From ZC4RG30 sp039932715 (GTDB lineage: Bacteria; Pseudomonadota; Gammaproteobacteria; Steroidobacterales; Steroidobacteraceae): 64,000 bases of DNA. This document shows positions 26,108-34,491 of the stretch, piece after piece (position 1 is the stretch's first letter; the number at the start of each line of letters is the position of its first letter). A model generated the notes under the pieces. It worked only from the letters and a program-made list of their open reading frames with translations, was not told the DNA's origin and ran no database searches. The stretch covers positions 19,079 through 83,078 of the forward strand of contig JBDTPN010000012.1 in NCBI GenBank assembly GCA_039932715.1, given 5' to 3'. The position numbers and the translations under genes are program-made.

Positions 26108-27274
26108 TCACAGCGGCAAGCCCACGTAATTCTCGGCAAGGCTGAGTTGCGCGGCTTTTGATTGCGCCACGTAGGCCAGTTCTGCCATCTGCATGCGTCG
26201 ATCAAACTGGCCCGCGTCCGGAAAGCGGTGCATCAATGTCGTGAGCGACCACGAGAACCGTTCGGCCTTCCAGACGCGATCCAGCGCTCTGGCTGAATAG
26301 GCGTCTATGCCGTGTGTGTCACGCTGGTTGAGGGCACGTGTCAGCGCGTCAGAAAGGTAGTGCACATCAGATGCGGCCAGGTTGAGTCCCTTGGCGCCAG
26401 TGGGCGGAACGATGTGCGCCGCATCCCCCGCCAGAAACAGCGAACCATGGCGCATGGGCTCGGAAACGAAAGAGCGCAGCGGCGCAATGGACTTCTCGAG
26501 TGCGGGCCCACGGACGATATGCGCGCCGGCTTGCGGTCCCAGTCGCACTGCCAGCTCGTCCCAGAGACGATCATCCGGCCAATCCTCGACCTTTTCGGAA
26601 AGCGGCACCTGGATGTAATACCTGCTGCGCGTGGGTGAGCGCATCGAGGCCAGCGCAAAACCATGCGCATGGTTGGCATAGATCAGCTCGTGATTGCACG
26701 GTGGCACATCGGCCAGAATTCCCAGCCACCCGAACGGATAGACCTTTTCGAAATGTCGCCCCGATGCTGCAGGTATGGACTTGCGAGAGATGCCGTGGAA
26801 GCCATCGCAGCCTGCAATGTATGTGGCGTCCAGACGATGGCTGGTGCCGGCATGCAGGAAAGTGACCCAGGGCGCACCTTCAAGGTCGTGCAGTTCAACA
26901 TCCGTGGCCTCCCACAAGATCTCAAGGCCACGCGCCGGCGCTGCGTCGATCAGGTCCCTGGTCAGTTCCGTCTGGCCATACACCATCACCCGTTTTCCGG
27001 TCAGGGCATGGATATCGATGCGCACCAGGCGCTGGCCATCGGCAAGGTTGAAGCCGTCATGGGGAAGGCCTTCGGCAAGCATGCGTGCGCCCACCCCAAT
27101 TCGCTCCAGGATGTCAGTGGTCACCTGCTCCAGCACTCCGGCCCGGATGCGCGAGGACACACGCGCCTCGGTCTGGCGCTCCAGGATGACGACATCAATG
27201 CCGGCCTGGCGCAGCAAATGACCGAGCATGAGCCCAGCCGGGCCTGCGCCAATGATTGCTACCTGGGTTTTCAT
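26108..27274 (-). CDS. pobA: 4-hydroxybenzoate 3-monooxygenase
   Basis: FAD-dependent aromatic hydroxylase of 388 residues, the normal length. It converts 4-hydroxybenzoate with NADPH and oxygen to protocatechuate. The dinucleotide motif IIGAGPAGLMLG is at residues 7-18; ERQTEARVSSRIRAGVLEQ carries the Arg region typical of PobA; the NADPH/FAD DG motif is in AGCDGFHGISR; the second FAD motif is AGDAAHIVPPTGAKGLNLA. The segment SRYYIQVPL matches the substrate-pocket strand. The ATG at 27274 starts directly with MKTQVAIIGAG; longer in-frame extensions run into the divergent neighbour. It faces an AraC-type regulator and is divergent from the NTF2-like operon. No protocatechuate dioxygenase gene is visible in the window. 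Confidence 0.96.
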   Translation of the reverse strand: MKTQVAIIGAGPAGLMLGHLLRQAGIDVVILERQTEARVSSRIRAGVLEQVTTDILERIGVGARMLAEGLPHDGFNLADGQRLVRIDIHALTGKRVMVYGQTELTRDLIDAAPARGLEILWEATDVELHDLEGAPWVTFLHAGTSHRLDATYIAGCDGFHGISRKSIPAASGRHFEKVYPFGWLGILADVPPCNHELIYANHAHGFALASMRSPTRSRYYIQVPLSEKVEDWPDDRLWDELAVRLGPQAGAHIVRGPALEKSIAPLRSFVSEPMRHGSLFLAGDAAHIVPPTGAKGLNLAASDVHYLSDALTRALNQRDTHGIDAYSARALDRVWKAERFSWSLTTLMHRFPDAGQFDRRMQMAELAYVAQSKAAQLSLAENYVGLPL

Positions 27275-27362
27275 GTTGTGAGTCGGAAGTGTAGTGGATT
27301 TACACCGCCGTCTCGAATAGCCTGACTGTATCCCGCTTGAACGGGCTGACATCGGGGGCTTG

Positions 27363-28133
27363 ATGACAATGACACGCCGTTTCGCGGCGCTGACCCTTTT
27401 GGGCAGCACCTTCCTGGCCTGCACTTGCGCCATGGGCGGGGATCCCATTATCACTGACAGCAAGATCCTCAACGAGGAACGGCGACTGGCGATCCTGGAG
27501 ACCAAACTGGCATCCCTGCAACGCGAAGCCGCGTTGATCGAGGACCATCGCGCCATCGAACGCCTGCAACAGGCCTATGGCTACTACGTCAGTGAAGGCA
27601 AGGCGGCGCAGGCCGCTGCGTTGTTTTCGGATAGTCCCGCCGCCTCCATCGAATACGCCCAACAAGGCGTTTATCTGGGTCGCGCGCGCATCGAAGCGTT
27701 TCTCAAGGCCAGTGGCGCAAGACTTCGGCCTGGCGAAATCCGCGAGACGCCCTTCATGCAGAGCGTCATTCATGTCGCGGCCGATGGCCGCACGGCCAAG
27801 GCGCGCTGGCGCTCACTGGTGATGGGTGGCATGCACGGTGAGGACGGACGCTGGACCGAAGGTCCGTACGAGAATGAATACATCAAGGAAAATGGCCTCT
27901 GGAAGATAGCGAGGCTGCACTGGTACACCACGGTGGATGCCAGCTACGACAAGGGATGGCACCGCCAGCCCTACCCCGCCGCCGGCCCCGTGGCGGAACT
28001 GCCGCCGGACCTGCCGCCCTCCATCGTCTACAAGCCGTATCCGAACTTCTTTCTCCCTCCGTATCACTACGCCAACCCGGTGACGGGTATGCCGGTGGCC
28101 TGGGATGACAATCAGGCCGGAGGTGTGCGATGA
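27363..28133 (+). CDS. secreted NTF2-like (SnoaL-type) protein, one repeat unit
   Basis: Protein of 256 residues with a hydrophobic export signal (RRFAALTLLGSTFLACTCA), a short coiled-coil-like helix (EERRLAILETKLASLQREA) and one NTF2/SnoaL-type domain from about residue 60 to 200. Landmarks are RLQQAYGYYVSEG, QQGVYLGRARIEAFL, and YENEYIKENGLWKI, followed by a proline-rich tail (YPNFFLPPYHYANPV). SnoaL-like folds act as cyclases, isomerases, dehydratases or binding proteins. The usual (N/D)HMQ motif seen in some sister units is here FMQ, without His. ATG 27363 lies after CGGGGG. Its stop overlaps the next ATG by four bases. It heads an operon in which unit number rises from one to two to three. 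Confidence 0.85.
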   Translation: MTMTRRFAALTLLGSTFLACTCAMGGDPIITDSKILNEERRLAILETKLASLQREAALIEDHRAIERLQQAYGYYVSEGKAAQAAALFSDSPAASIEYAQQGVYLGRARIEAFLKASGARLRPGEIRETPFMQSVIHVAADGRTAKARWRSLVMGGMHGEDGRWTEGPYENEYIKENGLWKIARLHWYTTVDASYDKGWHRQPYPAAGPVAELPPDLPPSIVYKPYPNFFLPPYHYANPVTGMPVAWDDNQAGGVR

Positions 28134-29509
28134 ATCGCCTGGCTATCGTATGCCTGATGGCTGTTACGGGGATCGCATCAGCCCAGGCTCCTACCGCTGC
28201 ACAGCGACCGCCGGCGGACCTGACGCCGCGTCTTAACCGCGCTGCCGATCACATTGCGTCCATCAATGCCCAGGCCGATCGCGTTGCCGACTACGACACG
28301 CTGCGCAATCTGCAGGAAATCTACGGTTTCTATTTCGACAAGGCATTGTGGGACCAGGTGGTCGACCTGTTCGCGGAAGACGCCACACTGGAAGTGGCGC
28401 AGCAGGGCCAATATGTGGGCAAGGCCAGCATCCGCAAATACTTTTACGGGCTCACCGGCGGCAAGCAGGGGCTTTCATACGGACAGCTCAACAACCAATA
28501 CCAGCTCTCCCCCTTGATCACACTGGGCGCCGATGGCCAGAGCGCGCACGCGCGCTGGCGTGCATTGATCCAGGACGGCCAGTTCAAGCAAAGCGCCAAC
28601 TGGGGATCCGGCATCTACGAAAACGAATATGTGAAACAGGACGGGGTATGGAAGATAAGCCGCCTGCACCTGTTCATCCATTTCTACGCGCCATACGAGG
28701 GCGGCTGGACGCGCACCACCCCCGCGCTCAATGCACGCTATGGCAAGTCTGCGGCGAAGCCTGACCGCCCCGCCAGCGTGAAATATGAGACCTGGCCGGC
28801 CAGCTACACCGCGCCGCTGCATTTCGAAAGTCCTGCCCTGGCGGGCTATCGACTGGCGCCGGAGAACACTGCCAGCGCACCGCCGCCGGCCGCCGGCGCG
28901 ACGCGCACGGTCACCGACCTCGAGGCGCAGGTGCGCGCGCTGGAACTCAAGCTGGAGCGGCTGCGTTCGGCGTCAGACGTGGAAAACCTTGAGAGCACCT
29001 ATGGCTATTACGCCGACAAATCCATGCAGGATGCGATCTCGGCATTGTTCGCGCAGAACTCGACGCTCGAGATCCTGGGCCGCGGTGTGTTCATCGGACG
29101 CGACCGCGTGTACGAATACATGCGCCGCCTCGGGGCACCCACCAATGGAACGCTGTTCAATCACATGCAGCTGCAGCCAGTGGTCACCGTGTCTGCGGAT
29201 GGCAATACCGCCAGTATCCGCGCCCGTCTGGTGGTGATGTTCGGCCAGCTCAATTCCAGTGCACAGCTTGCCGAAGGCACGTATGAAAACCGCTTCGTGA
29301 AGGAGAACGGTGTCTGGAAATACCAGAGCCTGGCCGGGTTTCAGACGTTCTATACGGACTATGAACAGGGTTGGGGCAAGCACTCGTCGGCCATGCTGAG
29401 CTATTTTCCCGGCTATCCGCCGGATCTGCCGCAATCGGTAAAGTATTCGCCGTACCCGGAAGTCTTCGTGCCGCCCTTTCACTACCTCAATCCGGTCAGC
29501 GGCAAGTGA
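28130..29509 (+). CDS. secreted protein with two tandem NTF2-like units
   Basis: Protein of 459 residues with a signal peptide (MNRLAIVCLMAVTGIASA-QA). It carries two NTF2/SnoaL-type units at about residues 50-190 and 275-415. Unit 1 has NLQEIYGFYFDKALWD and YENEYVKQDGVWKI but NQYQL at the motif position; unit 2 has STYGYYADKS, FNHMQLQP with His, and YENRFVKENGVWKY. A coiled-coil-like helix (DLEAQVRALELKLERLRS) precedes unit 2, and each unit ends in a tail of the (P/A)P(L/F)H(F/Y)xxP type. Start and stop both overlap neighbouring genes by four bases (ATGA and GTGA), so the three genes are translated as one unit. Function is unknown beyond the fold; extracytoplasmic location is likely. Confidence 0.87.
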   Translation: MNRLAIVCLMAVTGIASAQAPTAAQRPPADLTPRLNRAADHIASINAQADRVADYDTLRNLQEIYGFYFDKALWDQVVDLFAEDATLEVAQQGQYVGKASIRKYFYGLTGGKQGLSYGQLNNQYQLSPLITLGADGQSAHARWRALIQDGQFKQSANWGSGIYENEYVKQDGVWKISRLHLFIHFYAPYEGGWTRTTPALNARYGKSAAKPDRPASVKYETWPASYTAPLHFESPALAGYRLAPENTASAPPPAAGATRTVTDLEAQVRALELKLERLRSASDVENLESTYGYYADKSMQDAISALFAQNSTLEILGRGVFIGRDRVYEYMRRLGAPTNGTLFNHMQLQPVVTVSADGNTASIRARLVVMFGQLNSSAQLAEGTYENRFVKENGVWKYQSLAGFQTFYTDYEQGWGKHSSAMLSYFPGYPPDLPQSVKYSPYPEVFVPPFHYLNPVSGK

Positions 29510-31518
29510 GGACCGGCTTGCGCGTCGTTGCAGCAACCATTGCACTTACCGGCGTGGCCCTGTTGACCGGAAGCTGCGCTTCGACTCCGCAGCAAGCCGA
29601 CGCGGCGGACGCCGCGCTGGCACAGCGCGTGGTGATGCTGGAACTGCGCAAGACGCGCGTTGAGGACGTTAACGCGATCAAGCGCCTGCAGCGTGCCTAT
29701 GGCTATTACATCGATGAGGGGCGCTGGGATGAGGTCGCCGATTTGTTCGCCTCCAATGCTTCCATAGAGATCGGACTGGACGGTGTCTACCAGGGTCGGG
29801 AACATATTCGGGCCTACTACAAGGCGCTGGGTGGCGGACGCAATGGCCTGGCACCCGGACAACTCAACGAATACCTGCAGCTGATGCCGGTGATCACCGT
29901 GGGTATTGATGGCCACAGCGCCGAAGGCACCTGGCGCGCCGTGATCCTTGCCGGGCACAAGGGCAGGGATGCGTTTTGGGGCGAAGGCCCTTACGAAAAC
30001 CAGTACGTAAAGGAGAACGGCGTCTGGAGGATCAGCCGCCTGCACTGGTTCCAGACCCTCTATGCTCCCTATGCGGGAGGCTGGGCAAACAACGCCGACG
30101 CCAATGACGCCCGTTTCGTCACAGCCGCGCTCAAGCCCGACGCACCCACCACCATCAACTTCAAACACTGGCCTGGGGCATTTACCCCACCCTTTCACTT
30201 TCGGGGAAAATACCCGGGTTTCGAGCCCATTCCCGTTCCTGCACAAATTGCCCCGTTGACGCATCAGGCCATGACCTCACGAGTCGCACAGCTGGCGGCG
30301 GACGTGCAGCACCTGGCAGACCAGGACCAGATCGAGAACCTGCAGCGCATCTATGGCTTCTACATCGACAAGGGTCAGTGGAGCGATGCTGCGGCACTGT
30401 TTGCCCAGGATGCGCAGTTCGAGATTCAGGGTCGAGGTGTGTGGCAAGGCCCGGCGCGCATTCTGCAATACTTTCGCGCGGTGGGGCCCGAAGGGCTGCA
30501 ACCCGGGCGCCTGTATGACCACATGCAGCTGCAGCCCATCACTCATGTCGCCGCCGACGGCAAGACCGCTCGCGGTCGCTGGCACCTGTTTGCGCAACTG
30601 GCACAGCATGGAAAGTTCGCCGAGTGGGAAACCGGCGTCTATGAAAATGAATACGTGAAGCAGAACGGGATCTGGAAAATCCACCGGCTGCATCTGTATC
30701 CCACCATGATCACCCCCTACGAGGATGGCTGGGGCAAGACATCGCTGTCGCGCTCGCAGTTCGAGCCAGACCTGAAACCTGACCTCGCATCACGCGTGCC
30801 CAGCCAGTTCGACCATGCCTTTGTCGCGCCCTATCACTACGACAATCCCGTGCGACATGCCTACATAGCCGCCAGGGCCATCAAGGGCACCTCCACTGAG
30901 CCCATCGATGCACAGCTGGCACGTGTCGAACATCAGCTGTCGCTGGTCGAGGCGCGCGCGGAGATCGAGAACATCCAGACCGTTTATGGCTACTACCTGG
31001 CAACACTGCTATGGGATGACCTGGCTGCGCTGTTTGCAGACAACGGCACCATCGAGATTGCACAGCGCGGCGTTTACGTGGGGCGACCCGCGGTGCGCCG
31101 CAACCTCAACCTCTACGGGCAGGCCGGACTGGATGATGGCGTCCTGCACAACCACATGCAGTACCAGATGGTCATTAACGTGGCCGACGACGGGCAATCG
31201 GCAAAGCTGCGCTCACGTGCACTGAGCATGATGGGCAATTTCAATCGCAGCTCCATGTGGATGGGCGGCGTATACGAGAATCAGTTCGTGAAAGTGAATG
31301 GACGCTGGATGTTCATCAAGGACCAGCAGATCAATACCTACTTCGCGCCCTATGAGACAGGCTGGAAGGACCTGCCACAACGGCCAGCGCCCGGCATCAC
31401 CGCCTCGAACCCGCCCGACCGGCCGCCGTCATTCCCCTTCGATTTATACCCGAAGAACTTCCTGCCGCCGTATCACTACGCGAATCCGGTTGTCACCCCG
31501 CAGGCCGCTTCGCCTTAG
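29506..31518 (+). CDS. exported protein with three tandem NTF2-like units
   Basis: Protein of 670 residues. The GTG at 29506 overlaps the preceding stop (GTGA) and starts a hydrophobic leader ending LLTGSC, which resembles a lipobox with Cys24 as a possible lipid anchor, though Thr at -3 is not canonical. Three NTF2-like units lie at about 55-195, 270-410 and 480-620, spaced close to 215 residues. All contain YG(Y/F)Y, G(V)(Y/W)xG and (G)xYEN(Q/E)(Y/F)VKxNGxW. Units 2 and 3 have DHMQ and NHMQ (His339, His550) while unit 1 has EYLQ. Tails FTPPFHF, VAPYHYDNPV and LPPYHYANPV end the units. The 3' end overlaps the opposing carotenoid oxygenase gene by 26 bases. No characterised three-unit protein of this type is known to me. 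Confidence 0.87.
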   Translation: MRTGLRVVAATIALTGVALLTGSCASTPQQADAADAALAQRVVMLELRKTRVEDVNAIKRLQRAYGYYIDEGRWDEVADLFASNASIEIGLDGVYQGREHIRAYYKALGGGRNGLAPGQLNEYLQLMPVITVGIDGHSAEGTWRAVILAGHKGRDAFWGEGPYENQYVKENGVWRISRLHWFQTLYAPYAGGWANNADANDARFVTAALKPDAPTTINFKHWPGAFTPPFHFRGKYPGFEPIPVPAQIAPLTHQAMTSRVAQLAADVQHLADQDQIENLQRIYGFYIDKGQWSDAAALFAQDAQFEIQGRGVWQGPARILQYFRAVGPEGLQPGRLYDHMQLQPITHVAADGKTARGRWHLFAQLAQHGKFAEWETGVYENEYVKQNGIWKIHRLHLYPTMITPYEDGWGKTSLSRSQFEPDLKPDLASRVPSQFDHAFVAPYHYDNPVRHAYIAARAIKGTSTEPIDAQLARVEHQLSLVEARAEIENIQTVYGYYLATLLWDDLAALFADNGTIEIAQRGVYVGRPAVRRNLNLYGQAGLDDGVLHNHMQYQMVINVADDGQSAKLRSRALSMMGNFNRSSMWMGGVYENQFVKVNGRWMFIKDQQINTYFAPYETGWKDLPQRPAPGITASNPPDRPPSFPFDLYPKNFLPPYHYANPVVTPQAASP

Positions 31519-32962
31519 CCAGCTGCGCTGCCGACACCCACCAGCCATGCACCTGCGGGCGCAGTGGCACTGGCAGGAACACCTTTGCCACCGCACCGGC
31601 ACTGATGTTGTCCGCGTCGATGACCCACAGTTCGCTGTCGTAGTCACCGTGCGCTTCCCGATCGACTACGGCCAGCAACCAGCCCTCATGGCCGGATTTC
31701 GCTGATGGGATGTGCACCGGCTCGTTGATGGCCATGCCCGGAGGCAGTCCCATCATGTCCACCCTTCCCGTCTGGGTTTCGACCCGCAGCAGGCAGGTGA
31801 ACGCGGCACCCACCGGCCCTCCCGGCAGTGGCGGCCCGCCCTGCGGATTGACGCTGGGCAGCCAGCAAACGTTGTAGGCACGTCCCTGGTCGACATCGCG
31901 GATGCGCGGCAGATCCCCCGGCGGGCCCACCATGCTGACCGCAAAACTGTCGCCGGGCTTGCTCATGTCGAAGCTCCAGCGGGTCAATCCGCCCTGCAGC
32001 GATTGTTGATCCCGATCGATGCCACCAGCCTCGCGCATGAAAGGGAATGCATTGGTGTCGGTCAGGCACTGGTCCATGTGCACCACTTCGCCCTCGTCAA
32101 AGGCATTGGTCATGTGGAAAGCCGACACCCCCTTGGGCCCCTTGAACCAGCGCATCTGCTCAACAGTGCCGTAGCGCGGCATGATGCCCACCCAGCTCTC
32201 CAGATCCTGTTGATGCGCCCAGTGCGCGCCGCCAGCCTTGAGTCGCTCGAGGTCAGCGGTGGTGGGATAGATGGGGAAGACTGCGTATTTCTCGGTGATC
32301 ACGAAGTCATGGATGGACGCGCAGTACGGCGCCTTGAACCATTGCTCGGATACCAGCTTGCCCTGTGCGTCGGCGATGCCATAGGCCACATCGGTGGTGC
32401 ACAGGCCTCCGGCTTCATAGCCGTAGAAAAACATTTCGCCTGTGACCGGATCAATGCGTGCGTGCGCAGTCATGGTCTCGGAACGCAGCATGCCACCGAA
32501 ATCAAATGAGCCAATGGTCTCCAGCGTGTGCGGATCCACCTGGTAGGGTCGCCCATCTTCCTTGGTCATCAACAACCTTCCGGCATGCCAGATGGGGGTG
32601 GTATTGGCCACGGTGCGATCCAGGCCATGCACCTCGGGCAGGTCGGTGAACGGATTACGGTAATTGCCGAACAGCGACTTTCCCGCCTTGCGTTCCGCCT
32701 CGTAGCGCGCGGTGCGCACGTAGCGGATGTCATAGGAAACCTTGCCGCCTTCAAACAGAAAACGCCTGACCATGCCGTCACCAGCCAGCGCAATCTCATC
32801 GGGGAAAAGCGGCGGATGCGCCGGATCCGGGACAGCAGCGAAAAAAGCGCCCTGCACCTCCGGCGGAATCGTCCCTTCCACTTTCAGGTCCGGAAGGCTG
32901 ACTTCACGCTGCACCGGGCGATTGAGCCCCGTGAAATGAACGGTGTTTGGATAACTGGCCAT
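31493..32962 (-). CDS. carotenoid oxygenase family protein (lignostilbene-dioxygenase-like)
   Basis: Non-haem iron dioxygenase of 489 residues with the seven-bladed propeller of carotenoid cleavage enzymes. The four iron-binding histidines can be placed in TMTAHARIDP, CASIHDFVIT, VSAFHMTNAF and the near-terminal RPQVHGWWV. No signal peptide is present. The start at 32962 (MASYPNTVHFTGLNRPVQ) has GGGGGAT upstream and is preferred over a longer form that would extend into purA. Bacterial members cleave carotenoids, stilbenes or lignostilbenes at a C=C bond; a lignin-type substrate would fit the nearby pobA and the ring-cleavage dioxygenase, but this is inference. It is downstream of purA by 19 bases and converges on the NTF2-like operon with a 26-base overlap. 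Confidence 0.93.
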   Translation of the reverse strand: MASYPNTVHFTGLNRPVQREVSLPDLKVEGTIPPEVQGAFFAAVPDPAHPPLFPDEIALAGDGMVRRFLFEGGKVSYDIRYVRTARYEAERKAGKSLFGNYRNPFTDLPEVHGLDRTVANTTPIWHAGRLLMTKEDGRPYQVDPHTLETIGSFDFGGMLRSETMTAHARIDPVTGEMFFYGYEAGGLCTTDVAYGIADAQGKLVSEQWFKAPYCASIHDFVITEKYAVFPIYPTTADLERLKAGGAHWAHQQDLESWVGIMPRYGTVEQMRWFKGPKGVSAFHMTNAFDEGEVVHMDQCLTDTNAFPFMREAGGIDRDQQSLQGGLTRWSFDMSKPGDSFAVSMVGPPGDLPRIRDVDQGRAYNVCWLPSVNPQGGPPLPGGPVGAAFTCLLRVETQTGRVDMMGLPPGMAINEPVHIPSAKSGHEGWLLAVVDREAHGDYDSELWVIDADNISAGAVAKVFLPVPLRPQVHGWWVSAAQLAKAKRPAG

Positions 32963-32981
32963 GGCGATCCCCCGGCAACCT

Positions 32982-34274
32982 TCAGGCAAATGGATGTCGC
33001 AGCACGATAGTCTGTTCACGATCCGGTCCGGTGGACACGATATCCACCGGCACGCCGGCCACTGCCTGCAGGCGCTCCAGGAAAGACTGGGCAGTGGCGG
33101 GCAGTTGGTCGTATTTTGTCAGTCCCACTGTGGACTCGCTCCAGCCGGGCAGTTCTTCATACACCGGCTCAACGGAGGCGAAGTCTTCGACCAGCATGGG
33201 CGGTTCTGACAACAGCTGGCCGCGCAGCCTGTAGCCAGTGCACAAGCGCACGGATTCCAGGCCGTCCAGCACATCGAGCTTGGTGACGCACAAACCGGAC
33301 ACACTGGAATGAATCACCGAGCGGCGCAGCGCCACGGCATCGAACCAGCCGCAGCGTCGCGCGCGCCCGGTGACCGATCCGAACTCATGGCCGACATCGG
33401 AAAGATGCTTGCCAATCGCGTCGAACAATTCCGTGGGGAACGGGCCCGCGCCGACCCGCGTTGCATAGGCCTTCACTATGCCCAGCACATAGTCGAAGCA
33501 GCGCGGCCCAAGGCCAGTGCCAGTGGAAGCGCCGCCTGCGGTGGTGTTGGATGAAGTCACATAGGGATAGGTGCCGTGATCCACGTCGAGCATTGCGCCC
33601 TGTGCACCTTCGAACAGCACATTGGCGCCGCGCGCGCGCAACGCGGCCAGTTCATGGGTGACGTCGACCACCAGCGGCTTGACGTGCTCGCCCTGCGCCA
33701 GCAGCGCATCCAGCGTCTGCTGATAATCCACCGGCGGCAGCTTGTAGAGTCCAGCCAGCATGAAATTGTGGAAGTCGAGCGAGTCGCGCAGCTTGGACGC
33801 CAGCTGCGCCGGGTCAAAAAGATCTGCAACGCGCAAGGCGCGGCGCGCCACCTTGTCTTCATAGGCAGGTCCGATGCCACGACCGGTGGTGCCGATGGCA
33901 TTGGCGCCGCGTGCCTGCTCACGCGCCTTGTCCAATGCAATGTGCGACGGCAGAATCAAAGGGCAGTTGGGCGAAATGCGCAGCCGTTCGAACACCGGCA
34001 CGCCCTTGTCGATCAGCACCTGGCTCTCGTTGAGCAGGGCTTGCATCGACACCACCACGCCGTTGCCGATGAAGCACATGGTATTGGCGCGCATGATTCC
34101 CGAAGGAATCAGCGACAGCACATGCTTCTGCCCATCGATGACCAGCGTGTGGCCGGCGTTGTGGCCGCCCTGGAAGCGCGCAACTGCAGTTGCCCGCTCG
34201 GTGAGCAGGTCGACAACCTTGCCCTTGCCCTCATCGCCCCACTGCGTGCCGATGACAATGACGAATCGACCCAT
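32982..34274 (-). CDS. purA: adenylosuccinate synthetase
   Basis: Cytosolic enzyme of 430 residues, the standard length, which joins IMP and aspartate using GTP in AMP synthesis. The N-terminal GTP loop GTQWGDEGKGKVVDLL is followed by the IMP-binding RFQGGHNAGHT and the conserved GNGVVV; GTTGRGIGPAYEDK and the C-terminal TGRARRCGWFDAV carry further nucleotide and aspartate contacts. The ATG at 34274 gives MGRFVIVIGTQWGDEG, matching the family; an upstream extension is not used. It follows a DUF2065 gene by 19 bases as in the E. coli hflC-yjeT-purA order, and the intact motif set leaves little doubt. Confidence 0.98.
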   Translation of the reverse strand: MGRFVIVIGTQWGDEGKGKVVDLLTERATAVARFQGGHNAGHTLVIDGQKHVLSLIPSGIMRANTMCFIGNGVVVSMQALLNESQVLIDKGVPVFERLRISPNCPLILPSHIALDKAREQARGANAIGTTGRGIGPAYEDKVARRALRVADLFDPAQLASKLRDSLDFHNFMLAGLYKLPPVDYQQTLDALLAQGEHVKPLVVDVTHELAALRARGANVLFEGAQGAMLDVDHGTYPYVTSSNTTAGGASTGTGLGPRCFDYVLGIVKAYATRVGAGPFPTELFDAIGKHLSDVGHEFGSVTGRARRCGWFDAVALRRSVIHSSVSGLCVTKLDVLDGLESVRLCTGYRLRGQLLSEPPMLVEDFASVEPVYEELPGWSESTVGLTKYDQLPATAQSFLERLQAVAGVPVDIVSTGPDREQTIVLRHPFA

Positions 34275-34293
34275 GATTGCCGCTACCCTGATC

Positions 34294-34491
34294 TCAGGAC
34301 CGAACAAAAAACAACAGCACCAGTCCCACCAGCATGCTGACCAGGCCACCCACTCGCAGGTCGCGTTCGCTCAATGAAGCAAGCTGCGCGAATACACGCC
34401 GCGCACCGCCTGGATTGAGGAAAGGCAACAGCCCTTCCAGCACCATCAGTATCGACAGGCCGGCAAACAAGTCACCCCAGGCAAGATTCAA
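34294..34491 (-). CDS. DUF2065 small membrane protein
   Basis: Protein of 65 residues with two predicted membrane helices (about residues 8-26, AGLSILMVLEGLLPFLNP, and 45-63, GGLVSMLVGLVLLFF) joined by a basic loop (RRVFAQLASLSERDLR). Size, layout and position between hflC and purA match the DUF2065 family (YjeT in E. coli). It starts directly after the hflC stop and is probably translated from the same transcript. Its role is unknown; constant linkage to hflKC suggests an inner-membrane quality-control link, which is inference. Confidence 0.93.
   Translation of the reverse strand: MNLAWGDLFAGLSILMVLEGLLPFLNPGGARRVFAQLASLSERDLRVGGLVSMLVGLVLLFFVRS

Noticed and set aside
29371..29505. Longer start for the three-unit NTF2-like gene
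   Set aside because: The extra residues overlap the previous gene in another frame and precede the signal peptide; the GTG at 29506 gives a proper leader and a four-base overlap.
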